A DNA stretch of 64,000 nt, taken from the NCBI RefSeq assembly GCF_050003625.1, contig NC_134400.1, positions 47,853,096 through 47,917,095 of the forward strand, given 5' to 3'. The notes under the pieces were generated by a model. The model worked only from the letters and a program-made list of their open reading frames with translations, was not told the origin of the DNA and ran no database searches. Source of the stretch: Haematobia irritans. Its lineage: Eukaryota; Arthropoda; Insecta; Diptera; Muscidae. Below, one piece after another: positions 22,541-31,687 of this stretch (the stretch's first letter is position 1; every line of letters starts with the position of its first letter). The position numbers and the translations under genes are program-made.

Positions 22541-23160
22541 TTTTTATTTTTTTTATTTTATTTAATAATTTGTAAAACTAGTACAACAAGATGATACATC
22601 TTTTAAATTACAGTACTAGATTCATGTTTTATCAGAAATAATGTGTAAATGTGTTGGTGTAGGAGGAAACAAATAAATATTAATATAAATATGAATATGA
22701 AAATTAATTAATATAACATTTTTCTTTTTAATAATTGAATATTTTTATAAGTTAGCAATATTTTATATTGTGAACAAGATTGTTAAACAGTTAAGAAAAT
22801 ATTTTAAATAATTCATTTTTAAAGCGGATAGCATTGCTTGTAGTTTGCAGTTTGAAGGGTAAGGAGTTCCAAAGACGAATAGTGTATATGAAGAATTGCC
22901 TTTCGGATACTAGTGATCGTATCATAGGATGTATTATTTTCAGTCCTCTGTTCGAACGGGCAAACTGGATACAGCTATAGAGGTTTGGTGGGCTTTTAGT
23001 ATAAACTATTTTATGAAGTTGAACCAGACATTTTACTTTCAACAAGTTTTCGAATTTAATATTGAATATTTTATATGCATACTCTGATATTCGGTCATAG
23101 CGTCGCTTGTTGAAAATATATCGAGCAATGTTGTTGCTCGATATATTTTCAACATCCGTA
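22541..23160 (-). mobile_element. 5'-truncated LINE with fold-back 5' junction
   Basis: The insertion interrupts an A module (AGAGACCATAT | ...ACATCACGTACC). At the plus-strand left edge is a T/A-rich tail, the LINE 3' end. At the other edge a perfect 20-nt inverted repeat (23109-23128 and 23134-23153, 5-nt loop) marks the 5' truncation point. It carries the end of a reverse-transcriptase-type ORF2 (see next entry). Confidence 0.72.
22791..23160 (-). pseudogene. LINE ORF2 C-terminal fragment
   Basis: The minus-strand frame ends with RLWNSLPFKLQTTSNAIRF followed by KNELFKIF and a stop. The pattern F..R...LWN.LP......S...FK..L is the usual C-terminus of non-LTR retrotransposon ORF2 proteins of the CR1/RTE/Jockey type. 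Endonuclease and reverse transcriptase domains are absent. The first residues of the open frame come from the surrounding A element and from the fold-back, so the frame is chimeric. Which clade it belongs to is uncertain. Confidence 0.6.
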
Positions 23161-24412
23161 CAAACATCACGTACCAAATTTCAGCCGGATCCGATGAAAT
23201 TTGCTTCTCTTTGAGGCTCCGCAACCCAAATCTGGGGATCGGTTTATATGGGCGCCATATATAATTATGAACCGATGTGGGCCAATTTTTGCACGGTTGT
23301 TAGAGACCATATACCAATACCATGTGCCAAATTTCAGCCGGATCGGATGCAATTTGCTCCTCTTTGAGGCTTCGCAAGCCAAATCTGGGGATCGGTTTAT
23401 ATGGGGGCTATATATAATTATGGACCGATGTGGACCAATTTTTGCATGATTGTTACAGACCATATACCGACACCATGTACCAAATTTCAGCCGGATCGGA
23501 TGAAATTTGCTTCTGTAAGAGGCTCCACAAGCCAAATCGGAGGGTCCCTTTATATGGGGGCTATACGTAAAAGTGGACCGATATGGCCCATTTTCAATAC
23601 CATCCGACCTACATCGATAACAACTACTTGTGCCAAGTTTCAAGTCGATAGCTTGTTCCGTTCGGAAGTTAGCGTGATTTCAACAGACGGACGGACGGTC
23701 GGACGAACGGACGGACATGCTTAAATCGACTCAGAATTTCACCACGACTCAGAATATATATATACTTTATGGGGTCTTAGAGCAATATTTCGATGTGTTA
23801 CAAACGGAATGACAAAGTTAATATACCCCCATCCTATGATGGAGGGTATAAAAAGCGAAAAATTAAAATTTGCTTCCTAGAAGCAAGTACACAAAACCCA
23901 AATTTTCTTAGAAGTATCCTGACTTGTATTCTCCGCTTCTTTGGCTCGGAATCAATACCAAAATTTTTAAAGTAAAGACAAAATCTTTGGAACCGGGCAT
24001 GCTTTTTTTTCAGTGTAATAACCATTCAAAAATTGGTCCCCAGGTTTTATTTCTTCCTAGATAAGCAAATTTCATTTGATCTTGTTAAAATTTAGCACTA
24101 ATTGGTCCATATCGGTTCATAATTGTATATAGCCCCCACATAAACCGACCTTCGTATTTCACTTGTGGCTCGGTTCGTCATTATTTATAGACTCCCCTAC
24201 ATATACCGGTCAAGAACTGACCGGTATATATCTTATGTATATCTCGTATGGTCTAACTTACAATTTAGAAGACGATGTTAAGAAGATTTGAGATACCTTA
24301 CCATTGGCAGGCATTACCACAACCCAAGTAATTAGATACGCAATCCATGGTGGAGGGTACATAAGATGCGGCCTGGCCGAATTTGTGTCCGTATATACTG
24401 GGTTTTTGCTTT

Positions 24413-24620
24413 AACATAGATTTTTTTGCGGAATTATTAAACCACTACAAAGCAAAAAGGCGTTCAAAAATAGGAAATTTTTTAATACTTTTTTTTAAAG
24501 ACGGGTATGAACATTGCTTTATTTCTACTTGAAGTCGAGTCGAAGTTTGGAAATTTAAGTTGCTTTTGAGACGTTTTTGAAGGACTTTGATGGCACGTGA
24601 TGTTCTTTAAGGTATGAATC
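24413..24620. repeat. Degenerate MITE E fragment
   Basis: ACAAAGCAAAAAGGCGTTCA, TTTTAAAGACGG and TTGAAGTCGAGTCGAAGTTTGG match the inner part of MITE E (compare 21000-21120), with many changes. No ends are present. Confidence 0.45.
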
Positions 24621-25990
24621 ATGGCTGAAGACATCCCATATAGTCCCGATGGATAGTTTCTTTACGTTCTAAAATCTTTAAGAATGATATAAAAAAACAA
24701 CAACATTGCATTAAAGCCTTTCTTTTAATATTTTTATTTTGTTTTCAACAGGCGATGTGGTTGCACGTGTTTTGAACACCACTGTATATATGAATAAAAA
24801 ATCGCACTTTTTCAACATTTTTGTTGGTTAGTTTGTAGGCTTAGTATTGTATACATCGGACTCCGAGCTCTGTTGTAAATTATGAAATCAATAAAAAATC
24901 CACGTTGGTGGTAATTTAGAGGCCGTGCACGAAAATTATAGATATTTTATATGAAAATTTATTGCCAAACGAAGTTTTCCAAAAATGAAAAGTGATATTA
25001 TGTTTGCCATACAAAGTCCCGTCTGGAATTTTGCCTTTATTTGTTTTTTTTTCACATTCACAGAGTTTATTCGCCTTCTTCTACTTTGTCTGGAAATTAG
25101 ATACCAGGAACTACTTAACAATTCCATTCGAGTGTAAACCGCAAACAAAACAGACCCAATTAAAATACACTTGAAGTGATGTTCTTCCTTGCTTTACTCA
25201 TCCTTACACCTCTTCTGGGGCAACCGAATAATCACATAAAAATCCAGGAGAAAATCCCACAAATTATTTATAAGATTTGGCTTTGAGTTCACCTCCCGCT
25301 ACAAATACTCCACTTGGAATATCAACGAAACCATAAACTATTTTAGTACCAACTGAAACTGTAACAGGAAAAAAGATGAAAACTCCTACAAACCAGCAAA
25401 AAAAAAACAACAACAAAAAAAGTTTAAGGGAGCAGCATATGCATTGACTTTCCATTAACGACCATAAAATTGAGCATACATCGCTTGCTTATCATGCCCT
25501 AAACAGTATCCCATAAATACAGAGATGATGGCATTGGCACTGGTGTACAACTTCCTAGTTTTCAGTTTGGTAGTTGAGCAGTATGGAGCATTAAAAAAGA
25601 CAAGAACTTTGAATATAACTACCCACATAAACTGCAAGAAAGAAGAGGAGTTGGAAACACGAAAAACCATAAATTAAGTTATAAACGTGCGATAACCTTA
25701 TTGATATTTTGCTTAGGGTAACACGGTATACTCTTTGCAAACGATGAAGTTCCTGAACGTTTAGTTTTATGTACCTCGAACTTATTCAAACAAATAAAAT
25801 TGCAAGTAAGCGTGAGAAAAGGGAAGCCGAAAGTAGTCGACATTACTATAACCTACATCTATAATAGAGTAAACAATTATATTTTTTAGCCAGTATTGCC
25901 AGATCAAATTTTATAATCTGCACCATACGCAGAGAAACTGATTCTAAAATTAATTTGTGTTTATTGCAAAAAAATTGTTTTAGTTTACGA
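24621..25990. other. Low-repeat stretch, no recognised gene
   Basis: This is the longest stretch without matches to other parts of the window. Short minus-strand frames at 25264-25455 and 25455-25670 lie end to end and are rich in aromatic and aliphatic residues, but I recognise no domain and no convincing splice structure. It could be host intergenic or intronic DNA. A fly genome comparison would settle it. Confidence 0.35.
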
Positions 25991-26096
25991 AGTCACGCGG
26001 CTTAATCTTATGTACCCTCCACCATTTCCAAATTAATATATTGTTTGCATCTAAACATATTATATTTACAAATATTTTATGTCCCAAACATAATAT

Positions 26097-26640
26097 CCCA
26101 GCAAAAAAAAGCGTCGCTAAAAAAGTAGTGAAAATGTTCCTTTTGGATCCGGAAGTGGTGCAAAATTGGCGCAGAAGCGATGAATTTAACATGGGAGCCA
26201 CCGTGGTGCAATGGTTAGCATGCCCGCCTTGCATACACAAGGTCGTGGGTTCGATTCCTGCTTCGATCGAACACCAAAAAGTTTTCAGCGGTGGATTATC
26301 CCACCTCAGTAATGCTCGTGACATTTCTGAGGGTTTCAAAGTTTCTCTAAGTGATGTCAATGCAATGTGGAACGCCGTTCGGACTCGGCTATAAAAAGGA
26401 GGTCCCTTGTCATTGAGCTTAATATGGAATCGGGCAGCACTCAGTGATAAGAGAGAAGTTCACCAATGTGGTATCACAATGGACTGAATAGTCTAAGTGA
26501 GCCTGATACATCGGGATACCACCTAACCTAACCTAACATGGGCATGTCATAGGACGGATGTTCACCATTTCCACAGCCGTTGCACTCAATATGTACCACT
26601 TCTTTAGATGTGATCCGAATTCAGTGTTTTGGATGTGAAT
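26097..26640 (+). repeat. Repeat D copy 2, split by a SINE
   Basis: The parts at 26097-26195 and 26534-26640 match 19433-19616 in reverse complement (CCCAGCAAAAAAAAGCGTCG, GGATCCGGAAGTGGTG, GCATGTCATAGGACGGA, GATGTGATCCGAATTCAGTG). Just before it (26030-26096) is a CAAACATATTATATT-type patch as at 14170. Confidence 0.65.
26196..26533 (+). mobile_element. tRNA-derived SINE, full length
   Basis: The 338-bp element carries an A-box-like GTGGTGCAATGGTTAGC and B-box GGTTCGATTCC (26248-26258) near the 5' end, a unique body (GGCTATAAAAAGGAGGTCCC), and a tail ending CACCTAACCTAACCTAAC. A 9-bp duplication TAACATGGG flanks it (26187-26195, 26534-26542), and the empty site is visible in the repeat at 19433-19616. 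The last ~75 nt, from TGTGGTATCACAATGG on, resemble the 3' end of the LINE at 41590-41670. Confidence 0.85.
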
Positions 26641-26745
26641 TAAAAAATTTTGTGGTATTTTGACAAATAATTAATTTTTATAATTTTTTATGATTTTTAA
26701 TGCAATCTAACGCTTGTCTGAAACCCTCAAAATTTCACAATTTTT
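26641..26745 (-). repeat. Paralogous empty site of the piggyBac-like insertion
   Basis: In reverse complement it reads AGACAAGCGTTAGATTGCAT then TAAAAATCATAAAAAATTAT and a TTTGTCAAAATACCAC block. The same sequence flanks the piggyBac-like element (ACAAGCGTTAGAATCCATTAA before it, TTAAAAAATATAAAAAACTA after it). Here a single TTAA lies uninterrupted. The host repeat itself is not identified. Confidence 0.7.
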
Positions 26746-26860
26746 CTAGAATGAATTTAGAATTTAAATAATTTATACCATTTTATACAAAAAATGTTAA
26801 AATTGCTCTTTAAAAGTATGAAAACAGCGAGTTATATAAAATTGAATTATGTGACGGTGG

Positions 26861-28135
26861 TTGAAAATTTGGATGGTTCTATGGTTCCTCCAGATAAATC
26901 TTCACCATTGTAAGGCCGCTTGTGCTGCCTTAAAAGTTCTACGGATGAAAGGAGACATAGATATAGTTCTTATTCAAGAACCATACATATATAACAACAA
27001 GATCTGTGAATTAAGCACTCCGGGTTTCAAACTTTTGCATAATACCGTTAAAGATACAAATCGAGCATGCATAATTGCCAAAAACGAACTAAACTTGTTT
27101 CTGCTTCCTTCATTGAGCAATGCAGACACTGACGTTGCCAATCTAGAGATATCCAAATGCAAATACTGGGTATCTTCGGTCTCCATGGGACATGATAGGG
27201 AGATGCCTATATGTGCCGTTAAGACCTTAGTTGAGGAGTCACTGAAAACAAAGACAAAACTCATTATGGGATGCGATGCAAATGCACATCATAGTATTTG
27301 GGGAAGTAGTGATACTAATGCAAGAGGAGAGTCGCTAAAAGTGTTTATTGTCCGTACTAACCTGGTAGTTTGCAATAAGGGAGATGCACCAACCTTCATC
27401 AACAGAAACAGGCAAGAGGTGTTGGGCGTCACATTGGCCTCTCCGGAACTGAATGGTAAGATATCTGAGTGGCATGTTTTGAGGGAGGTTAGGTTAGGTT
27501 AGGTGGCAGCCTGATGTATCAGGCTCACTTAGACTATTCAGTCCATTGTGATACCACATTGGTGAACTTCTCTCTTATCACTGAGTGCTCCCCATTTCCA
27601 TGTTAAGCTCAATGACAAAGGACCTCCTTTTTATAGTCGAGTCCGAACGGCGTTCCACATTGCAGTGAAACCACTTAGAGAAGCTTTGAAACCATCAGAA
27701 ATGTCACCAGCATTACTGAGGTGGGATAATCCACCGCTGAAAACTTTTTGGTGTTCGGTCGAAGCAGGAATCGAACCCACGACCTTGTGTATGCAAGTCG
27801 CGCATGCTAACCATTGCACCACGGTGGCTTCCTTAAAAGTTTTGAGGGAACATAGCTTCTCAGATCATCGCTACATAAGTTTCAGATTGGCTGTTCGTAC
27901 TTCAAAGACCATATTTCCGCCAACTGTTAGGAAAGCTGATTGGAATAGGTATAGGGAATTGTTCGATATGATGATACCGGAAATACCAGAGACAAATATG
28001 AGCACAATGCAAGATATCGAAAACGCAGTGGAGAGGATTACTAAGGCCTTCAACATCTCACTGAAAGCTGCATGCCCTAGAGATAAGCCAAGGGGGAAAA
28101 AATCGACCTCCATGGTGGTCTACGGAGTTAAGTAA
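26861..28135 (+). pseudogene. LINE apurinic-type endonuclease domain
   Basis: Translated, it shows the APE-type endonuclease of non-LTR retrotransposons. DIVLIQEPYI carries the metal-binding glutamate, KLIMGCDANAHHSIWGS the D-N-H block, and, after the SINE, SFSDHRYISF the conserved SDH near the domain end. The enzyme would nick target DNA to prime reverse transcription. The frame is broken by the SINE (27487-27838) and later by a stop at about 28133. The start at 26861 is simply the first ATG. Homology to the other copy begins slightly upstream, so the true start is unknown. Confidence 0.8.
27487..27838 (-). mobile_element. tRNA-derived SINE inside LINE endonuclease
   Basis: Inverted copy of the SINE at 26196, with the tail GGTTAGGTTAGGTTAGGTGG at the left, GGAATCGAACCCACGACC (B-box complement) at the right and the head CACCACGGTGGCTTCC. 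A perfect 11-bp duplication GTTTTGAGGGA flanks it (27476-27486, 27839-27849). Removing it restores the endonuclease frame through WHVLREHSFSDH. Confidence 0.88.
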
Positions 28136-28139
28136 TATG

Positions 28140-29410
28140 AGGAAATCCTGCAGGAAGCTCTTTAACAAAGCAAAGTCCACCAGACCTCCTGAGGATTGGG
28201 ACGCTGACAAGAAGAATCTGAGAGGAATGTTTACTGCAGCAATATTGAGAATACGTCTGAGGCTTCCAGACTACGGAAGGTACTAGAATCCACTAACTCC
28301 GCCCCAGGTTTCATTAAAATATCGGAGGGCGATTGGACAACGTCCAGTGAGGAGACGCTGGATGTACTATTGGATTTACTGCAGCAATATTGAGAATACG
28401 CCCGAGGCTTCCAGACTACGGAAGGTACTAGAATCCACTAACTCCGCCCCAGGTTTTATTAAAATATCGGAGGGCAATTGGACAACGTCCAGTGAGGAGA
28501 CGCTGGAGGTACTATTGGATACACATTTTCCTGAAAATCAGACGGTTGAACCATGTTCTGGCGGTGCCACAGTGGCTCTGCGGTCATTTCCTATCGAGGA
28601 AATTGTATCGGAATCTAGAATAAAGTGGGCGTAAAATAGCTTTGGGCCATTCAAATCCCCCGGACCAGATGGAACTACTCCGGCGGAGTTACAAGCACTG
28701 ACTGAAAGAATTATCCCCTTACGGTGATATATAAATGATGTATAAACTTAGCATATATTCCAGAAAAGTGGAGGGAAACAAAAGTCGTTTTCATACCTAA
28801 AGCAGGAAAAGCCTCTCACCCGAGTGCGAAGGATTTCCGACCAATCAGCTTATCCTCTTTCCTACTTAAGACTCTGGAGAGGATGATAGACATTTATCTT
28901 AGAACTAGCGTCGATTCAAGTTTGCTCTCGAAACGACAGCATGCATGCATATTCGAAGGTCTACTGAGACCGCTTTGCATGAACTAGTCAGCTTTATTGA
29001 AAGCTCACTATCTGTCTTGAATACACAATCGTTGCGTTTATAGACATTGAGAGGGCATTCAATAACGTCCATCCGAGCTCGATATTAAATGGACTGGCAC
29101 CTCTGAATGTTATACAGAGAGCCCTCCTGATGACTGAGAAATGGGCGAAAGAGAATGGTCTTGGCATAAATCCTGCAAAGACAGAATTAGTCATGTACTG
29201 CAAAGATCGCAAAACTCCCACGGTTAAACCCAAATCCTTAGGGGTATTGAAATTCCCTTTGATGAGTGTACAAAATACCTTGGCGTTATTCTGGACAGGA
29301 AGCTGAACTTTAAGCTTAATCTTGAAGAAAGAGCGAGAAAAGCCACGGTAGCTTTGTACTCGTGCAAAAAGGCAATAGGAAAAAAGTGGGGAATAAACCG
29401 AAAATTGTGC
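28140..29410 (+). pseudogene. LINE reverse transcriptase remnants
   Basis: Recognisable pieces are FPIEEIVSESRIKWA, SPGPDG.APAEL (start of the RT domain), IPEKWRETKVVFIPKAGK and DFRPISLSSFLLKTLERMID (fingers region), then RHSIN-like palm remains near 29050, and WAKENGLGINPAKTELV with KYLGVILDRKLN (late RT and thumb). The block that should hold the catalytic YADD motif between about 29095 and 29110 is deleted. A tandem duplication (28230-28374 and 28375-28519) repeats about 48 codons. Confidence 0.78.
28230..28519 (+). repeat. 145-bp tandem duplication in LINE copy 1
   Basis: TTTACTGCAGCAATATTGAG begins at 28230 and again at 28375, and both run to GTACTATTGGA with few differences (for example TCTGAGG versus CCCGAGG). 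The minus-strand LINE copy has the segment once. 145 is not a multiple of three, so the duplication also shifts the frame. Confidence 0.85.
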
Positions 29411-29799
29411 ATTCGCTATACACGGTAGTGGTATAGTGTGAATGCTATATGGTGTTGTAGTCTGTTGGCCGGCACTTCAGCAACCGACAGGTTTAGATAA
29501 AGTTCAGCGTTTGGCGTGCTTGTGTATCTCAGGCGCATTCAGTAAGACAGGAACAGATTCCCTTAATGTCATGCTGCATCTATTGCCTTTAGACATTTTG
29601 GCCAAACAGTCAGCTGCAACAACGGCTGTGCGGTTGCGCGAGCTATCGCTGTGGTCGGAAAAAATGTACGGCCACAGTTCGGTCCTCAAAATAGTGTCAG
29701 ATGTGCCTAACGTAGTGGATTACACTCTGGCGAAACCACTTTTCGTCAAAAAGTTTGAAACTCTAATCCCCAACAGTTAGGCGTGGTGTACACAGACCC

Positions 29800-29997
29800 A
29801 GGGGAATAAAAGATATATAGATTTTTACACTGATGGCTCCAAATTGGATGGACAATTGGGTTTCGGAGTATATTCTAAAGATCTCGAACTTCGAATAGCG
29901 AAAAGATTACCTAATCACTGTAGTGCTTTTCAGGCTGAAATATTAGCAATAAGAGATGTGGCGAATTGGCTGAGAAGTAATGTTCCAAAAAATGTTG
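29800..29997 (+). pseudogene. LINE RNase H domain, N-terminal part
   Basis: DFYTDGSKLDGQLGFGVYS carries the first catalytic aspartate (YTDGS) and HCSAFQAEILAIRDVANWL the second acidic position (AE). The third (SDN) is lost because the homology stops at GTTCCAAAAAATGTTG. The last part of the domain, with GHRNIPGNCEADELARLG-type sequence, resumes at about 30547. RNase H would remove the RNA template strand. Confidence 0.75.
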
Positions 29998-30000
29998 CCC

Positions 30001-30546
30001 TGCCAACATTTTTTGAATTTGACGGCGCTTCTTCGAATCCCCACCATGTCGAAAACATCCAAAACTCGTCGGAAAAGCACCGTCACTATTGAGAAGTTGT
30101 ACCACGCCAAGTGCAATTATTAGGTGCCTTTTAAAAAAAATTAGAACGACGCCAATAAGAGCCCCTTCAAACAATCAGAAAAAATGAATTTTAAGATAGT
30201 TGTAAAAAAATCATTGTGGTCAAGTAAAGCACGATTGTTTAGATGTTTATTAATTTGATTAAACATTTATAAATTATTATAAATATAACATTTATACCAC
30301 TATCACAACATATTTTTCATTAATAATAGAATGATGTTGATTTACAAGTAGAAAGTTACATGTTGCAGTTTTTTAATCTCGATGGAGGCAGCTTGTCTAA
30401 AATATCTGAAAAACAAACACTTTATTCCATTTCGAAAGTCAAAAATTGTTCACCAATATACCTTTTACAATTTTAAGCGAAATAACTATGTTTTAAGCAC
30501 TTCATTATCGATTTTATTTAAATAATTTATAAGAAGCTAGTTGCGC
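30001..30546. other. Foreign insert of unknown type in LINE copy 1
   Basis: It replaces the part of the RNase H domain present in the minus-strand copy. It starts next to a hairpin (CAAAAAATGTTG / CAACATTTTTTG, 29985-30013) and contains a 25-codon frame at about 30047 (MSKTSKTRRKSTVTIEKLYH...), preceded by CCACC. The rest is AT-rich. No terminal repeats or target duplication could be defined. It could be another element fragment or a processed piece of a host transcript. Confidence 0.35.
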
Positions 30547-30708
30547 TTGGTGTTGAGCAGTACAATATTCACCTAATACGGGCGCCTGGCCATAGGAACA
30601 TACCGGGGAACTGCGAAGCAGATGAGTTAGCAAGGCTAGGAACTACCTTACATATTCCAGGGGAACTAGAATCTGTTGGTATGTCTCTGGCTACCTGCAA
30701 GCTCTTTA

Positions 30709-30951
30709 TATATGTTGAACCTTATTGAGTACCGCGGAGCCCTTACTGACACAACGGGGTCCCTACTGACCCATCTCGAATAACTAGCTTGGGAGTCACT
30801 TCTGACTCGCTGTGGTCCTTACTGACCTATAGGTTCCCTTCTGACCCACTTGGAATATAGAATTATATTTAATTGAATTGCGAAGTTATATTTTGTAATG
30901 TCCCGGCTACATGGCTAGTAGTGTAAAATAAAATAATAATGTAAAATAAAA
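30709..30951. other. CTTACTGAC-motif sequence of unknown origin
   Basis: Five spaced variants of CTTACTGACC / CTTCTGACTC occur between about 30745 and 30845, followed by an A-rich stretch (AAAATAAAATAATAATG). It separates the end of LINE copy 1 from a Jockey-like LINE tail. It might be the 3' end of another retroelement. Confidence 0.35.
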
Positions 30952-31687
30952 ATTCAACTATGGGGATGTGCAGCAAACAGTTCTATCGAAAAAATAAAAG
31001 GCTTCAAAACAAAGTGAAAAGAAGTGCAGTAAACCAAAGGCAATAAACTTGAGGAAGATAGGAAATTGGCTTGCGTCATACCAAATGTCTTCATGAAACA
31101 ATGGTTAATTTTAGGCAACAACAAAAAAATTACATTTTCCCGTTTAAGGAAATATATTTCGTGCACTTAATTTCTTTTTATTTGCATTTTAATGCTTTGT
31201 CAATACTTGTCGTATACGCGATTGGTTCGAGTATGAAACTAACACGGTAAATGGTTTGATCTCTTCAATAGCCAATTTCCTATCTTCCTAGAGTTTATTG
31301 TCCTTGCAGTAAACGCTCCATTGTATGTTCAAAGTAGTGACCTCCACCGTGATCAAAGAGGAAATCTCTTGAATTGCAGAAAAACATCTTATCCGCCTAC
31401 AGAACCATACAAATAGCGAAGCCCGTAATTTACTCCAAACTTCCAATCAACCTAAAAGATTACGCCGCTTCAAACCACATGACTTAACAACTCGCTTTAA
31501 CATATGACTCGCTTTAATATTCAAAATAAAAATTTTACACAATAATTGTCCTAGTTTAGTCCTAGAATATTGTAATTCCTATAAGTCTATTGATTGTTAA
31601 TAAATAAACTTCTGGTTAGTCACTTCCTCATAACAGAGATTAGTTGTAGTATAAGTTAAGCATAATATATGTATTTACTTAAATACA
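30952..31687 (+). mobile_element. Jockey-like LINE 3' fragment
   Basis: The plus strand encodes pieces of the ORF2 C-terminus typical of the Jockey clade: LWGCAANSSIEKIK and QNKVKRSAVN before a MITE (31035-31306), APLYVQSSDLHRD after it, and IAEKHLIRLQNHTNSEARN then RLRRFKPHDLTTRF near the end. Stops and small shifts are present. A 3' untranslated region (31545-31687) follows and is repeated at 32882-33058. Confidence 0.72.
31035..31306. mobile_element. MITE F, intact copy with 8-bp duplication
   Basis: The 272-bp element has imperfect inverted ends, CAAAGGCAATAAACTTGAGG at the left and CCTAGAGTTTATTGTCCTTG at the right, continuing into GAAGATAGGAAATTGGCT. The exact 8-bp duplication CAGTAAAC flanks it (31027-31034, 31307-31314), and removing it restores the LINE frame KRSAVNAPLYV. 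A second copy spans 47182-50844. The 8-bp duplication fits hAT or P-like groups, and the ends match neither consensus well. Confidence 0.87.

Larger units (their letters stand above)
21167..23850 (-). repeat. Family A element A6 inside MITE E
   Basis: The 3' end is ACAAGAACATACGGCCGTAAG at the left and the start is GATGGAGGGTATA at the right. It holds a long 29-bp minisatellite (21390-21840), modules on both sides of a LINE fragment (22541-23160), and the GGAC microsatellite at about 23690-23715. It lies in an A run of the host MITE and no target duplication can be recognised. Confidence 0.8.
20699..24015. mobile_element. MITE E copy 2, split by an A element
   Basis: It begins CACTGAAAAAAATATTGTCG and ends GCTTTTTTTTCAGTG with TA on both sides (20697-20698, 24016-24017), inside a module of A5. 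The left part is 20699-21166 and the right part 23851-24015. Between them lies a complete minus-strand A element. The same arrangement is found at 54358-57416. The TA target and CACTGAAAAAAA ends suggest Tc1/mariner. Confidence 0.8.
19630..24412 (+). repeat. Family A element A5 (outer host of a nest)
   Basis: The 5' edge lacks the ATACCC start and begins at GACATTCCGTTTGTAA. Modules occur at 20430-20698 and resume at 24016, and the 3' end reads GCGGCCTGGCC...GTATATACTGGGTTTTT. It is split by a hAT-type MITE (19862-20419) and by the composite at 20699-24015. Each insertion carries its own target duplication, so the order of events can be read. Confidence 0.72.
26848..30708 (+). mobile_element. 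RNase-H-bearing LINE copy 1, inactive
   Basis: A degraded non-LTR retrotransposon ORF2: endonuclease (26861-28113, split by a SINE), reverse transcriptase remnants (28140-29410) and RNase H (29800-29997 and 30547-30708). It parallels the minus-strand copy at 41590-46057. The 5' end with ORF1 is missing. Foreign sequence lies at 30001-30546, and the 3' end is lost after GCAAGCTCTT. Several stops, a 145-bp internal duplication and loss of the catalytic palm region show it is dead. RNase H and endonuclease together suggest the I/LOA group. Confidence 0.85.

Noticed and set aside
25264..25670. Two adjoining minus-strand frames as a small membrane protein gene
   Set aside because: Hydrophobic composition follows from AT-rich sequence. 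There is no domain, no convincing splice sites and no regulatory context. Left as unassigned sequence.
26517..26534. CCTAACCTAACCTAAC as insect telomere repeat (TTAGG)n
   Set aside because: Only two or three units, located at the 3' end of a SINE with target duplication and repeated at the same place in two other SINE copies. Flies also lack TTAGG telomeres.
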